The position numbers and the translations under genes were made by a program. A stretch of 64,000 nucleotides of DNA, taken from contig JAUTXW010002403.1 of assembly GCA_030620095.1 (NCBI GenBank), forward strand, positions 310,001 through 374,000. The letters are read 5' to 3'. The notes under the pieces were generated by a model. That model saw nothing but the letters and a program-made list of their open reading frames with translations. It did no database searches and had not been told where the DNA came from. Of the stretch, positions 1 to 15,400 are shown piece after piece (position 1 is the first letter of the stretch; each line of letters starts with the position of its first letter). The DNA comes from Kuschelorhynchus macadamiae. Lineage: Eukaryota; Arthropoda; Insecta; Coleoptera; Curculionidae.

Positions 1-326
1 TAAGGTTGTCGTTTGTTGGGTTAATGGGTCTACATGTACTGATAACATGTTCCAAAATTGAAATTGATATCTCTCTCCTAACAGATATTACATATTTAAA
101 TGTCTTTTTTATCACACATATTTAATGCCCTGTATATTCTAAACGGTGAGGCTTAGAGAAAAATTATATAAAACTTTTTTTTATATTTCGTCAAGGTTTA
201 CATATCTGCAAATTTTCGGTACTTATTTCTGAATCACCCTGTATAAAGGATTTTATTAATTTTAGTATTTGTAGCTAGAACTGCTATGATATTCAAGATT
301 TTTATTATATATACCGATTTTTTTAG

Positions 327-472
327 GTTTTCCAAAACTTACTAGATTTTTAGCACATCATGATAAAATCCTATCGAAACTGTTGCCGAAAGTGAAAAAA
401 CATTTTGACAAGCATGGATTGGATACTATCCTGTATTCTTTAAAATGGTTTTTTGTATGTTTTATTGAAAGG
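327..472 (+). CDS. RN-tre: RN-tre exon a (TBC domain)
   Basis: The exon follows a T-rich tract and AG at 325-326 and ends before GTAAGC at 473. It starts with two bases that complete a Gly codon, then encodes FPKLTRFLAHHDKIL and ends LKWFFVCFIER in phase 0. This aligns with the USP6NL stretch that ends KWFFQCFLDR. Confidence 0.9.
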
Positions 473-3400
473 GTAAGCAAATGAATATCTGATATTTATG
501 ATTATTTTAAATAATTATTTTTTTCAAATAGATATTGTCTTTTTTTTATTTATATTCTTATAATCAATAAAAATTTAAAAGATCTCTTATTTCTTTATAT
601 GTTTAAAGAATGTCTGTACCTTTTTAAAAATATGTGTATAAAAGTGATATTTATTTATTTAGAGTTGTATATCACAACAAACTTTTTTTGGTATTTGATT
701 TTACACTGTCTTATTCAACATAAAGTGTTTTTCTTAATTATGAGAGTATCTAATCAAACATGATAGTTCAAAATTGGCCAAGTTGTTACCTTTCAAGCAA
801 TTGCAAAATGTCATTCCCCTTTAGGTAAAAAAAAATACATATATTTCAGGTTCCTTTTAGTTTATGTCTTAGAATATGGGATATATATTTGTTAGATGGA
901 GAGAGAGTAGTTACTGCAATGGCTTATACAATACTCAAGATGCATAAGAGAACTCTGCTAAAGTTCACAGATATGGACACAATTGTAAATTTTATTCAGG
1001 TCAGTATTTTTAATTTCCTGTGTTTGTATCCTTTTTCATCATGTATCAAAAAGGTTTGATTGAAATTCAATCTTTACACACCCATATTAGATAGGTTTAA
1101 TTGTTTTTCATTAGATATCTATAGAACAAAAACTTTTTTTTACTATTTTCATATAAAAGTTTAATTCTTTTGCTTCCAAATATTTGCAACAATTCATATG
1201 ATTTAATAGAAGTATCCATAATTATTCTACTAGAAATAATAATAATATTTATATTCCTAATGTAGAGAACAAAAACTTTTATTTCACTATGATATTTCTA
1301 TACATACTATTGATTGTTTTATGACCCAAATATTTGCAACAATTTGTATTATTTAATAGACATATCTACAATAAGTATTCTACTAGAAATAATAATGCTT
1401 ACATTACTGTACTATTATTAAAATTCAATATTCAGGCTTCCAACAGATCCTATTTTCTACAAAGTCCCAATTTTATGCCTTGGTTCCAAACAGTGTTTTT
1501 AGTTTTGGTATTATTCTGTCACCGAAATTTTTTCAAATGAAAGTCTGATCTTTGCATTTTTTTCAACTTAAATGGATTTTTGAATGCGCTCACGTCTACA
1601 TGGATTTTCAGACTCCCTGGTGTCTCTAACAACTATGTAGTTGCTATTGGTGTGATATTGAGCCTAATATTAATATAACTCTCTGTGGATATTAGCTTTT
1701 GAATTTATTGGATTATTTGCTATGTAAAAAAACATTACGTCACCTCAGTTGCTTAGATCTGTAGAGTCAAGCCTGTGAATAGAATTAGCCAAATCATAAA
1801 TAATGGAGTTTTTATGCGTTAGTATTACTTGTAATTTATAATAAAGTATTCAATTACATTTCTGTTTATTAATAGTAATGTTAAATGTAAGGTAGTGGGT
1901 TGGGATGTTGTGAACCCTTAGTGCCCATCAGAACACACCACTAAATACTAATATTTTACTCATTTTCCTCATATATCTTATTAGAAACATAAACACTTTT
2001 AATAGCATGTTTGTATTCTAAATGAAACAAATTTTTTATTATTATTATTAATATCAATAGTAGGCGGGAATCCCGATGAAACTATTGAGAATTCTCGAAA
2101 TTGTTGGTACCATATTAACACTGAGAATTATCTTAATCACATATAGTGAATAAAAAAGTTATTTCTGCAGTTTTTCATGTCTCTGTCCAAACAGTTTTTG
2201 AATTGATTGGTGTTGGCAGAGTTTACATTCTCTACCCCTAACTGATTCCAGGAATACACAACCCGGTTTGTTAAAAAGTTTCTTCTGAGAAGTCTCTTGC
2301 ATCTTTCTTTGGCAAGTTTTTTATTGTGTTCTCTCAAGTTTTCTTTTTCATTTAAGTGGAAAACATCCATGTTGCACCCATAGTATCCAGAAGTGATCTT
2401 GAAGGTTTCAATAAGATCTCCACGCATTCGTCTTTTACGAAAAGTTGCTTAGTTCAGAAAGTTCAGATGGCTCTCATAAGGAAGGTTCTTCAGTTCATTT
2501 GGTATCTTGGTGATTCTCTGCTGTACTCTCTCAAGGTATATATCTTTGAGATAATATGGGTTCCAAATGCAATGGGCATACTCAATCTTTGGTCTTACAA
2601 AAGTTTTATAGAGATTATATATCTCACTCAAACTCACATTTAAACCCAAATTGGCAAATTCACCTTTACCCACAATTTCCCTTCTACAGATTTCCATTAC
2701 GTACAATAAACAGTCTATGCATGTTTTTAGTTTTTAATTTATTTATTAATATTATTATTTATTTTTTATAACTTTATTTATGTAGTCTACAAAAAATATT
2801 ATATTCTTTATTATTTTCCTCCTTAAAAAGAAGGTTTTATTTCAGGAAATAGAATTTGCTGTTTAAATACATTTTATAAGGCTAACATTTTGTTTGTGCT
2901 AAATTTCAAATCAATTGGAGAAGTAGTTTTTTGAAACATTTCATTAGGCCACCATTTTCTTCCTCCATAACACAATATTTTTTCCAGTTTATCCCTATAT
3001 CACATTTTATTTTTGCACATATTTTGAAATCCATTCGATAGGTGTTAATGTTTTTATGGGGTTGTCATTTTGTTCCTCTAAATTGGATTTTTACCAAAAT
3101 TTTATTTCCACATAAATTATATTAAAACCTAAAGTTTTGCAAAATATCAGAGTGTGATTTTTTCAAGATTACAATATGGCGCTCTTACAAGGGAAGTAAT
3201 ATAAAAGTAGATGGATGTTTGCAAGGAATAAAAACGGGGAATTTTATGTTTTAGACCTTTAACAAGTTTAGTTGTGCCCCACCACCACCATCTATAGAAC
3301 ATCCGTTCTATGGATGTTATAAATACTTTTAATAGTGTGTTTGTATTCTTTATTAAAGAAATATAAAAATAAGTAGATTTTGACAAAGTATAAGAATTGG

Positions 3401-6400
3401 GACATGTTTTGAATCTTGGGGACTCATGCAAAAATATCACCATTTTTATATGAATAATGTAAGTATTTGGGAAAACGGTTTCTAAACACCCTAAACTATC
3501 TGGAGTATATAATCTAATTACATATACCCCACTGTATATCAAATACTAATCTAAAATTATTCTAAACAAAAATTTAACCCTGGCTAAAGAGCCACTCCAC
3601 GCTTCATAAATATTAAAATCCTCTTCTTTTACTCTCATGACATAAATTTCAACACATCAAATTTATCTAAAACCAGCAAAAATGCTATCTTAGTTCAATA
3701 TTAAAATATTTTTCTAACGCCATACCATAAAAGCTAAAACTTGTAAAATTCATAAAGTTATTTGTATAAATCAACAGGGCATTGCTGCTAAAATTCATGT
3801 TTCTAGAATAAAGTCTCCGAAGTAAATGAAGATATCATTTGCCTATTGAGGGAGAATGCAAAAAGGATAAACATATAGAAAAGTTGAACAGAAGGATGCA
3901 AGACAGTTGACTTGTGTAACACTGAACAAAACCATGTAGACAAAATTAACCAACAAAAACTTGGGATCTCTGCGTTAAATAAGGAAATATTAACTCTCCA
4001 AGATTAAAATAAAAATCTTTCTGCCCGCATAAAACGATATGAGGGAAAAAGTACATCTTTAAGGAAAGATCTTGATAATTTAATTTCTACGAAAAACAGT
4101 ATGTTAATCAGCATTGAATTCTCACTAAAGAGAATGAGGTTTACATTGAGGATTTAAAAAGGGTTAAACTAAATATTCACACTGAAGGAAGGGAGAAAAT
4201 CCAGCAGTTTGCGAAGTTGAACATCACTAAACACATGCAGAACTGGCAGAGAATTTAAACATTAGCGAGACAACACCACCCGAGGCGTTAACTAATACTT
4301 TACGTAATATATGAAGTAAAATTTGACGCTCACCACTATTAATCTTTGGAGACAAATCTTGTATCATGACTCTTCATTTACGAATTTAATATGGATATTC
4401 ATAAGCATATGTATGTCGAGAAAAAACTGTCTTTCTTAGCATAGATAACTTTATGCACTTCAACGAGAGAAACTGGCAGGGTACTCCAACACATAGAGTA
4501 AAAGCAGAACTTGTAAATGTAAATACTAGATATACATGTACAAACTTCATCAGCAAAACTGATAAACTTAGATTTTTCAAGTTTACAGGACAAGTATGAA
4601 ATATGATGGATAACTATAGATAACTGCAGTAAATAATTTGATACTAATTACTGATTACTTACATAAACCTATATGATAATAATAAAAAAGTTTTTATAAA
4701 AAAAGGTCAATAATATTAAATATTTAAACACATATACCCATACACACATATACATATAAAAACATATACACACACACACATAAAATACATACACACGATA
4801 GAAATAAAATATTAAGAAAGTTAAAAATGTTTTTCTTAAAAAGTTATTCACTCTGAATTTGCCTGATGACTATTAATGGAAGGTGATTAAATATAGCTTT
4901 GGCACTATAGAAAACAGACTTTTTTGCCTGTATTGGACTTGGAATGGGCAATGAAATAGAATGAGAACGACGAGTTCGACGTATTGAATCCGAATTTATT
5001 TCACTTTTAAATTTTTTATGTCATATCCATAGTAGTGTTGTCTGTGTTGCTTCTTTATTAAGTGTTTAGCCATTTGAAATGTGTCAGATGATGTGATGGA
5101 AATTTGATTCCTTCCAGGTTAAGTTGTACAAAGATTTTCTATTCGACGACGACACTGTGATTCGCGAATTAGAGCACTCAATCGAAACATTGAAGAAACA
5201 AAAACTAGACCATCCAGGACCACCACACAATGATGAACTTCCCCAGAGACCTTTTGGTGTTTTTACAGAACCCAGTTTTGAGGACATTGTGGGAATTCGT
5301 AAAGAAAAGTTCAGTGAGAAAGAAAAGGTATTACATTCTTTAGAAATCTCGAATTTTGTAGTGAAATTTTATTTCACCAAGGTTTACATATATTTTAAAA
5401 ATAAAAACCCATTATTGAAATTATTAACGATGATTTGTTCACGCTGTGATGGCATCACACTTTACATATAATACCTAGGTTAACTACAGTACTTTACTTT
5501 TGCCAGTCTGTTTCTCCTCATAATTCCTTTAGACTGGGCCGCGGCTGTACCCAACCATGGATTCATTGAGTTGAAAATGTAATAATAATAGTATTTTTTT
5601 ACCTTTTGAAACTTAGGTCAAAAGCAAGGGTCAATTAAACGCACTCTGGTTCAGTAATCTTTCAAGTTTTCGTCAATTAAGTTTTTCTCTGATTTTTTTG
5701 CTGTCACTCGGTAAGAATTAGTTTCTTTTGGATTAGACTGTGTCAAATTGAAATTGCTATCCGATCTTGCGCTTTCGATTGCACGAGTCATCATCAGGGA
5801 TCTTTACTCCACAAGATCTGAACACTAAATTAGCTCAGAGAGATTCAGGCGGGCTTTTATATCCGACTTGTGCTCGCCGGACCGTGAGCCTATGTTAAAA
5901 TCAATTTTCATGTGTGATGTAGACCTTAACCTGTATCTCTATTGAAGTTTATTGTATGTTTAAACATTTCAATAGATTCTCTTTTAAACATACAAACAAT
6001 TTCAGTAGAGATACAGGTTACGTTCTACATCACATATGGAAACCAATCTTAACACAGGGTTATGGTTTGGCAAGCACAAATCAGATATCATCGGAGTTCA
6101 CTCAGTGTTCACATCTCGTGGAGTAAAGATCCTTGAAGACCTTGTGCAATGGAATGTGAAACGTCGGATACTAATTCCAGCTAGTTAAGACAGTCTAATC
6201 TCAAGAACCAAGATTTATTAATTGACCAAAGCCATGAAAGCTTCCGTTCTAAGAATTAGTTTTATTTTTATAGTGTTTATTGAAGTTTTTTTCGAAAAGT
6301 ACATTGATATCTCCAGGTTTTGCCAAAAAACTGACCCTAGGAGATAAAAACTAAAAAACTCTTTTCACATAAATGCAAATCAGATTCAAAAATTTGAATG

Positions 6401-9400
6401 TATTTTCTACTACCAATTTACTGTTTGTTTCTAGAATATATGGAAATATGACAAAAACCTAATTTGAAAAAAATGTGCACTATTTTTTGCCAAAATTAAA
6501 AATATTTGAAGTATCCTGTTGCCTTAGATATAACGTAGCTATTGCTGTCAAAGGTAAATAGATGGATAGAATTTGTTAATAGACAAATTGCTATAAAAAT
6601 GTTACAGCAACAAGTCCGATATCAAGTAGATTATGGATATTTTTTTTCCTTTTAATCATTAGTTATTTTTGAATGACATAGACATGTATAAGTCTAAATA
6701 ATTAAACTCGATTATAAATGAGAATATATTTAAATAAATTTGTTTTAATTTTTGGGGCCTCAAAAACGATTCCTTGGTTATTATTGAGATTGCAGGTTTT
6801 TAGAATGGTAGCTACAATTTGGCTGGCATACTTTCCCAATTTAATAAGACCTCCTTAAGAAAATGGACTGTCATTTCCTGTGTACAGTTGGAGTTGTAAA
6901 GTGCTTGTGTGTCATTGGGTCTTGGGTAGAGATAAATATGGCCGGCCAGCAAAATCAACCAATATGTGCCCTGACCCTGGATGACCATTGAAATTAGAAA
7001 ATTGAAGCATTTATCTTTAATTAGGCGCAGGCTTCATCCTTTAATTTGATTGATCATAAGCCCCACTAAAAATTACCATCCTTTTCAGGTGGTACGGCCC
7101 ACCCACAAAGATATTATGCATCCAATTTCAATTACTTCATTGCACTACCTAAATATAATTAGAAAAACATAAGAGTCATTAGTGCAGTCACAGAGGTGGG
7201 GGAAATCACCCCTTTACACAAACCCCACCAGGACAAGCTTCGAATGGTGAGGCTTTTTGGCATCTACTAACTAGTAAACTATTATAACATACATTAGATT
7301 CTCCTTAACTCGATGGGTCCACAGTTGGGTACAGCTATCACCAGGTCTATTTCATCCCTTTCAAATAAATTTAAAAAACCTTTACCCATGTCCTTCCCAA
7401 TTTCCAGATTTGATCCCACTCGCCTTTCTGATCGGACTGACTCGAATCATTTTTCTGTTTCAAGCAAACCCAAGAAATAGTCACGCTGACGAGCGACATG
7501 GCCCGAGAGTCGGCGGAAAAAGACGACGAGAAGGAGAGCCACCTATCGGTGGGTGATTCGGTGGGTTACACAGGTACGGACACAGAGAATTGTTCAACGA
7601 TTGGTAGTAGCACCACATTAGCTAGTAAGAGCAGTTTTGCGGATGATAGCGTCGCTAGTAGTGTTGAGGTCGAGTGTACTAGGCTATGAGTTTACCATTT
7701 TTAGAATCTTAGATGTCATTTTCCAGTGATTTTTTTTATTCAGGTTATATTCTGATGTGGTGGGCTGTTTTTTTGAATACTTCTTTGTAGATTAATTGTT
7801 GATGCTCTTCATTAGGTTAAAGTTATGTACAGGTTTTGTTTTATCTGTATTCTAATATTAAGCATTCTATAATAATTTGGCAGCACAGTATAGGGAGACA
7901 AAGCACTATAGGAGATTAACTAGAATTATTTTTTTAAATACTTATTTTGGAGTATAGTATACACAATAAAGGATATGAGGGCAACATAGAAAAACCTCAT
8001 ATAAATGATTTTTATCTACAAGTAAATAAGCTGTTTTATATTTAAGGAACTTTTGTGCATCTTATGTAAGTACATTTTCTTTTACAATTGATAATATTAT
8101 AGAAAATATGCGAATTAACGAAATTTATTCTATTCTATTGAGTTATCAGGATTACATCTAAAATGAAAAAGACAATAAAAATAATGGTTCTTAAATTTCT
8201 ACAGAAAAAAAATGACAATTTTCATTGTTGCAAAATAAATCTTGACACGTGGGTATATTATAAATTATTATATGTTTGTATGTGTGTATGCCATTCTCTT
8301 TTTTAGGTAACGTTTCGTCAGTAAAAAATGGACTTTCTGATTTTTTATTTAGTTTTGTTTGAAGATTTGCCCCCGTATTCACTAAAAAGGTTTAGGAGTT
8401 ATACCAGGTCTAGTTGCCATGGTAGTTAAAACTCTTAGTTCGCCAGTTATATTTTGCTTATGTCAATCTCATTTTGTAATGTGACATTTAGAAAAATTAT
8501 TTGTTCAATTGTTAAAAATGGCAGCAGAACTTATGATATTAGATACTAACTCAACCAAACCATTTTTTTTTCATGGGAACCAAACTTTTGCAGACATACT
8601 AAAAGCGAATGTAATTAAAAGTGTAATCTATTTTTGCGCGGGGATTTCTATCTGGTTCAGACATACCAACTTTGCTATCTCTGTTGAATGGCCTGTAAGA
8701 GCATGACATATTTAATTGCCTTGGTCTCTAAAGATATTTAAGGTCTGAATAGGAAATAGAAGAAAGGGATCTATCGTGTGAATACAGATGGCGGGGAGAA
8801 GATGGCGAAACTGGTTGATCCAACATGAATGACCATCTGCTCCCTGCAGAGGCTGGTGCATCAAACATAAATACAAATTTTACCAGAAACAGAACATACC
8901 CCCTTGTGATCGAGCTTATAAATTACCCATCATTCTCTTGCAGACAGTTAAGGAACAGTGTGAAAGCTGGCCAGTCCATTAGGAATGACTTCATTCAGAC
9001 CATGTGCTGTACAATTAAATTGCTTGCTATCTGTTAGAACAAACCACAACTCATTAATCCAGTAGAGAATTTTCAAGAACGTCTAAAAACAGCAGAGGGT
9101 TTGACTGAAAAATTATTCCTATTGGTTGGGCGTGCTTCGCTACCATCTCTTAGTTGTCTGTAGGCTAGACCTCTAAAGGAGTATGATCTATTTATACCAC
9201 CAGGATATCTATTGATTTATTGTAACTTTTACAGCTAGTTACAGATACGTTTAAACTGAAAATAATCCTGGCGAAGCAACATATGAGTCAAATATTACTA
9301 ACACTTTTTTAACAATTCTCTTCTGAGCTGCATTTTAAATTGCGATACACGTGACATTTAAATCGTTTATAGAACCACAATACTTATTAAACAACAGAGT

Positions 9401-12400
9401 TTCTGTAAAGTTTTTTCTAGGTGCAGCAATATAAAACACACCCACAGTCCTTATATCTACTAAGCCAATTCAAAACAGAGCACTCTCCAAAAATTATTTA
9501 TTATCAGTTTAATTAATAATAACTTTATACATAATATGAAAGTTCTGCTTCAATATGCAACAACTGTAAAGTAAAAAAATTAAAAAAGCTCACATAAACT
9601 TTTTGATTTTTGTTCCTTTATGTGGATATTGAAAAAATGATTTTATAATGTAATGATTTTAAAAATCTTCTCTGTACTAGCTCTAAACTATATACAGTGC
9701 AACTTCTGTAATCCAAACACTCTATTGCAAGGCATTACTCAGGTTGTCAAATCGTTGGGACTATCGAGTTTATAATAAAAATGGCACACATATTTGTTCT
9801 ACTTAGTTTTATTTTACTCATAATATGAAAACAAAACTCGAAAGTATTATGTATGTACATATTCCTTTTATGAGAACGTGATTACATATATTGTTTGAAT
9901 GCTTCTGATCAAACAAACAACCACAATAAAGAATTTAACGGGTAGATGCATAATATGAATCAAATGTACATAAGTACATAACTAAACAGACCTACTTATT
10001 GGTTACAACGATAAAATATGTAACTTTGGCCTGTGTGGATCAATGCATCCTTGGCTTGAGTTCGCATTTCATATAGTCAATCTATACGATGGTCAGGCAG
10101 AGTTGCCGAGGCAGCACGAGTATTAATAGCTATAAGTATAATAAAAAGTAAGTATATAAAATAAAACTAATAAAATTCTCTACAAAAAAAAGGTTTAATT
10201 TAGTTTTTATATACTTTGAGCTATTATCCTTTAAGCCTACTGTTCTGTGTTGATCACAATTAACCCCTGCATAACACACTTGGCAATATGCCAGTTATAA
10301 AAAGCTTTAATTAAACACGCGCATCAGTCAGTTTCACGAGGCTGCCACGGCGATAGTACTGGTGTTACATAAAAAATATATAAAACTTTAGAGAATTTTA
10401 TAAGCTTTTATTTTGTATACCACAATTTTTATCGTAGGGCAAAGAGAAAACGAGTTATTGCATAAACACCTAATTTACGTATTTAGGGGCTTTCATCGGA
10501 GGTAGTAGCGTCTTTTATATGTTTTCGTGCCCCCCTAATCTAAATATTAGATTAAAAATATATACTGTTTAATTTTTTTCTTTCGAAACTACCTAGGTGG
10601 GTTGAATGTAGGCGACGGTTCCAGAGAAATTGTCTTGGACATCCTACTCATTGATTTCTTCACTGGTCAAATTGTCATCAAGCTCTCTACTCAGCTCAAT
10701 AATTTCTTGAATTTCACTTCATTATTTTTGTTGCAATTCAGTGGTTTGGATTTGTCTGGCTAACATTCCCAACAGAATATCTTCCATCACTGTCAGGAAA
10801 GTTTTTTTGAGACGATAGTAGTATATTGCTCCATGATTTCTTAAATAAATCTACACTTACATGCCTTATTAAAAGGTAAAATAGCATACCTGAGATTGAA
10901 CTTCTTCAAAGGTTGTGAAATATTGCAGTTAAGGTAAAGAATTCATAAATTTGTCATTCGAATTGCAAAATATTCAAATTCGGGTGTGTTCGGATTAAAG
11001 AGGTTTATATTTTATTTGCATATTGACGATCCCAAATAATGCAAGCATATTCAAGCTTTGAGATTACTAATGATTTATGTTTATACAGTGCAAACAAATT
11101 CTAAAATCCTTATTGCTACAGAAGTTACAGTTCAATATGATCAGTAAAGTTTAATTTCGGATCCAGATATAAACCAAAATACTTGTGAGAGTTTGTTCTT
11201 TTTTACATGCATACCATTTACGCTGTAATCAAAATTAATAACAGACATTGCTGCACCTTTATTAATATCAATACTTAAGCTATGATAATCACACCAACAT
11301 ACAACACAATCCAAATTATTTTGCAGAGGATTAGCATCCCCCTCAGACTTAATTGCTCAAAAAATCTTACAATCGCCGGCAAAACTAAGTCATTTAGAAA
11401 ATTTAAGATTTGCAGCTATATCGTTAATAACCAACAAAAACCCTGATGCACTCCGAATGTTGAAATATGGGTATTTGACCAGTAACCTTTTAATTATACA
11501 AAGACTGTTATGTAAGTAGGAGGATATCAATGCAATTATATTTACAGAAAAATCTTGCAGAACATTTAAAAGTTTACTAGATTGTGCCAAATGCTTTTTC
11601 TAAATTTTTAAATATGATATCTACATGGAAACCAGAGTTGACACAGTGGAGCGTTGTGGTAAACAGCCAGGCTGGTCTGAAATTATATATCTAATATTGT
11701 ATTTACATTTGGCGACTTAAAAAATTCTTGCTTTTTGTTTACTAACACAACATAAGCTCATAATCCTCTTGAAAAGTAGCCACGAAAAAAGTCACACTTA
11801 TATAATTATGGTAATGCCTTATAAAATAATTTTTACTTTCAAACATTTTGCTTGGGCTATTAGCGCTTGGGGGGACTCTTTGCTCCACCCATACGCCACT
11901 GGATAGCTTGAACTGCTGTAAGAAGCAGATAGTTTTAATGGAGGGACATTTATATTGGGTCATCCAGTTTCTTCATCTTCTCAGCCGTCTGTATTGATAT
12001 GGTCGACCCCTTATTCAAAAAACACGTTCCAAGATCAGGACATTTTTAGAGCAAGCTCTAAAATGTGTTTATCTTAGAACATGTTTTTTGATAGTTTTAT
12101 TATTGTTTTCACTGTATCAATAACAACATACATTTTTTTTTGTTTACAGTTCTTGTTCACTTAAATTAGCTGTAATAAGTTCTTGAACAGAGTATCAGGA
12201 CACAAAACATTTGAAGGGTAAATTATAGTAAATCTAATTAATAAAATACATTGATCTACAATAATTCAATCTAAAGTGCAAAATATTTCAATAAATAAAC
12301 TCAAAAACGTACCATAGTATTATAAACACATCACGTTACGAATAAAAACAGACAGAAAATATTGTATGTCATGCAAACAAACTTTTAATTATCGTAAAAA

Positions 12401-15400
12401 TACCTGGTAGCTCAAGGTCTTTCTTATACTTAGCGATATTGTGTCGAAAGTTAACGTGGCTTTTAGCCTAGGATTGAATAAGGTTAGTTTTAACATTACT
12501 TAAGTGTAGGTGACTTTTCCTGCATTTTTCCAAATCAAGTATATATTTTCGTAGGTAAAAAGGATTTTTTTTGTTTTATTTTAAAGTTGGCTGTGTTGCA
12601 TGATCCTCAAAAATAATAGATAATATTGATGCAAATTTAAATTTAAATCAAGTATTAGAAACCGAGCTAAAGTATGCAGTGTAGTTCAAGAAGTATAGAA
12701 AACTTTTTTATTTTTTGATTTCTCAGAAAATTTTATTCGTGATAAAAGTGCATATAAAAATACTGTATTAGCGGTAGTTAGTTTTAGTAAAAGTCAAAAG
12801 GTATGCAGGGTAGGCAAAAAAATGTGAATACTGATCAAGAGTAAACTACCCTTAATTTTAAAAATATGGCAAAATGTTATTAAGAAAAGTTTTTTAGAAT
12901 CAAAACCTGTGTTTAGAACTGAATAGCCTTCTATTTAAAAAAAGAAAACCTTCTATTTAAAAAAAGAATCAGTGAATTTTGAATATCCCTTGTATTATTG
13001 AACTTTTGCCCAATAAACTAAAAAATGCATTAAATCTAAGCGAGATTAAGTAACTTGTACCTAAATTTTCAGAAAATAGGTTAAATCAATGTAACTTAGT
13101 TAGACTTAATATTTTTAATAATAATAAATATATTTGTCTCTTGTAAGGGCATTTAGTTATAATTAATCTTCTCAATTTTGAATGTAATTTTTATAGAAAG
13201 CTAAATGTCTAATCGGTTTAGCATGCATACAGAAACACTTGAATCCCAAGAAAATATATGAGTATTTTAATGTTTTATTTCAATGTTCAAAATAGCTCTG
13301 ATAATATACTGTATGAATTTCTTATTATCAAGTTTTGATGGTAGTAGGCAGAGAAAAAATAATAACATTTTGCATCTATTTTTAAAACTAAAGCTACTGT
13401 GCTCTTGTATACTTTTCGACTTTTACTAAAACTAATTACCGCTAATAGAGTATCTTTTGATGCACTAACTTTTATCAAGAATAAAATTTTCTGAGAAATC
13501 AAAAATAAAATTTTTTCCCATATGTTGCACACTTCTTAAACCACATTTACAAAAGACATCTCTAGCAAGAGAGTAAAAAGTAAGTTAATTTTGAAATGTT
13601 TGTCTAATTGTTTTGAGCATAGGATATTCTATAATAATATGTGTGATCATTATTTACTGAAATCAACGATGAATAACGATAGAAAAAAGAATTTAAATAT
13701 TTAAATGTTATTATTGACAAAGAATTTTCATTACAGCCCACCACAATTAGGAAGCTTCCCCATTAATGTTTTAATAAAAAGAGTCTCGACTAAGAATTAA
13801 GTATTTTTCTTAAGAGTTTAGCAAGAACTGAATTATTGGTGTATTCTGTTGTGATGTTACCCAAAGTAAAATTTATTCTTACAACCATGTAAGGACATTG
13901 TTATTTGCAAAATCAGAATAATTACTTTTACCTTAAGTATTTTCAAACCAAGTTCGAATAGTTAACTATGTAGGGTTGATTTAGGTATTGAGTAGTAGTG
14001 AGTATCCAAAAGTGTTTCTTTTTTCTTTTAGAATAATATGGTAAACCAAATTAATGTTCAACCCACAATCAGTTTAGTTCATATGTCTGTGATATTAGAT
14101 CGTTTTCTTTTTAGGGTTTTCTGTTTTTTTTTCTTGGTTAATATACAAGACTCAAAAAAAAATCTTAAGAAAATATTTTTGGGTTTTCAAGATACACATA
14201 TTTTTGCTTCACAAAGTCGTAGCAAATCAAACTTCTGGTTTTTTAAATGGGACACCCTGTATATTTTTACGGATTTCGATAGGGCTCGCTGAGCAGAATT
14301 CAACGATAGAAGGTTTGATGGTTTTATCATTAACGGTTCTCTCACAAATAAAGATAAATAAAATAAACTTTTAGTTGCAACTATATTTATTAGATCAAAT
14401 TGATTCGATAGAATAAGAATAAGAGTTGTATAAACAATACATTTTAAATATCCTTATAGAAAAAAATCCAAAGGCATAATATCCGCGCACCGCGCGGGAC
14501 AATGGATCGTACCATTTCTTCCAAAGCGTAGTGGATATCATTGAGATATTGGGGTACTTCATGATTAAAATGGGGGGTGCTCCATTCTATTGCCACCACA
14601 TCAAGGCATATTCATTTAAAAGAATCTCCTCGATAAGTTCTGGAAGATCATTCAGCATACCTTAGTAAAAATATGGTCAGTTCAATGACCATTAAATAGA
14701 CCGTACCAAACATTTGTACCCCACATTTGCTGAAAATGTGTTTTCCCCACCTTGAGACCAATAATGGCTGTTATGTTGATTCACTGTTCCATTGTTGTGG
14801 AAGCAACTCTCATCCCTCCATAATTATTTACTTAAAAATAAAGGATCACCTTCAGTTTTATTGTTAGTTCTGGATGAAATTTAGTCTTCGTTCGGAATCT
14901 TCAGTTATTAAACCTTGAACTAAATGAATTTTGAAGGGATGAAATTATAATTGCTTTGCACTGTACTTGTTTATTTATTTATTTTATTTATTGAATAAAG
15001 CATCTACCACATTTAAGCCAGTTACAGATACCTCGGTTATAATATACTAAACTAAACAGTACTCTAACTGTACTAAAAAGTTCAATCCTCAGCCTGAGAA
15101 GCAAAAAAATTTTTTTAAAAGGTCAATAAACTTACTAACACCAATGTTGTCTATATCTTATTTATTAGCATAAATATTAAAATAGTTGCACATTCTATAT
15201 ACTGGTGAATTTTTATAAACACTTATTTTAGGAAAGTTCACATAAAATGTCTTTGCCTGTCTTGTGCTTGATCTGTTTATCAAAAATGTATTTGACACAC
15301 CATCACATTGTTTCACAATAATTTTTTTTTACTGCCAATAAAACTCCAGCACCTTGTTTTTTGCCAGTTAAGTGCTGATTTCTGTCATTTCTAAAAACAA

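Noticed and set aside
4669..4851. Hydrophobic 60-codon - strand frame
   Set aside because: Produced by the CA/TA simple repeat.
5124..5471. A 115-codon + strand frame taken as a complete gene
   Set aside because: It opens with TTG inside an RN-tre exon and runs past the GTATTA donor into the intron.
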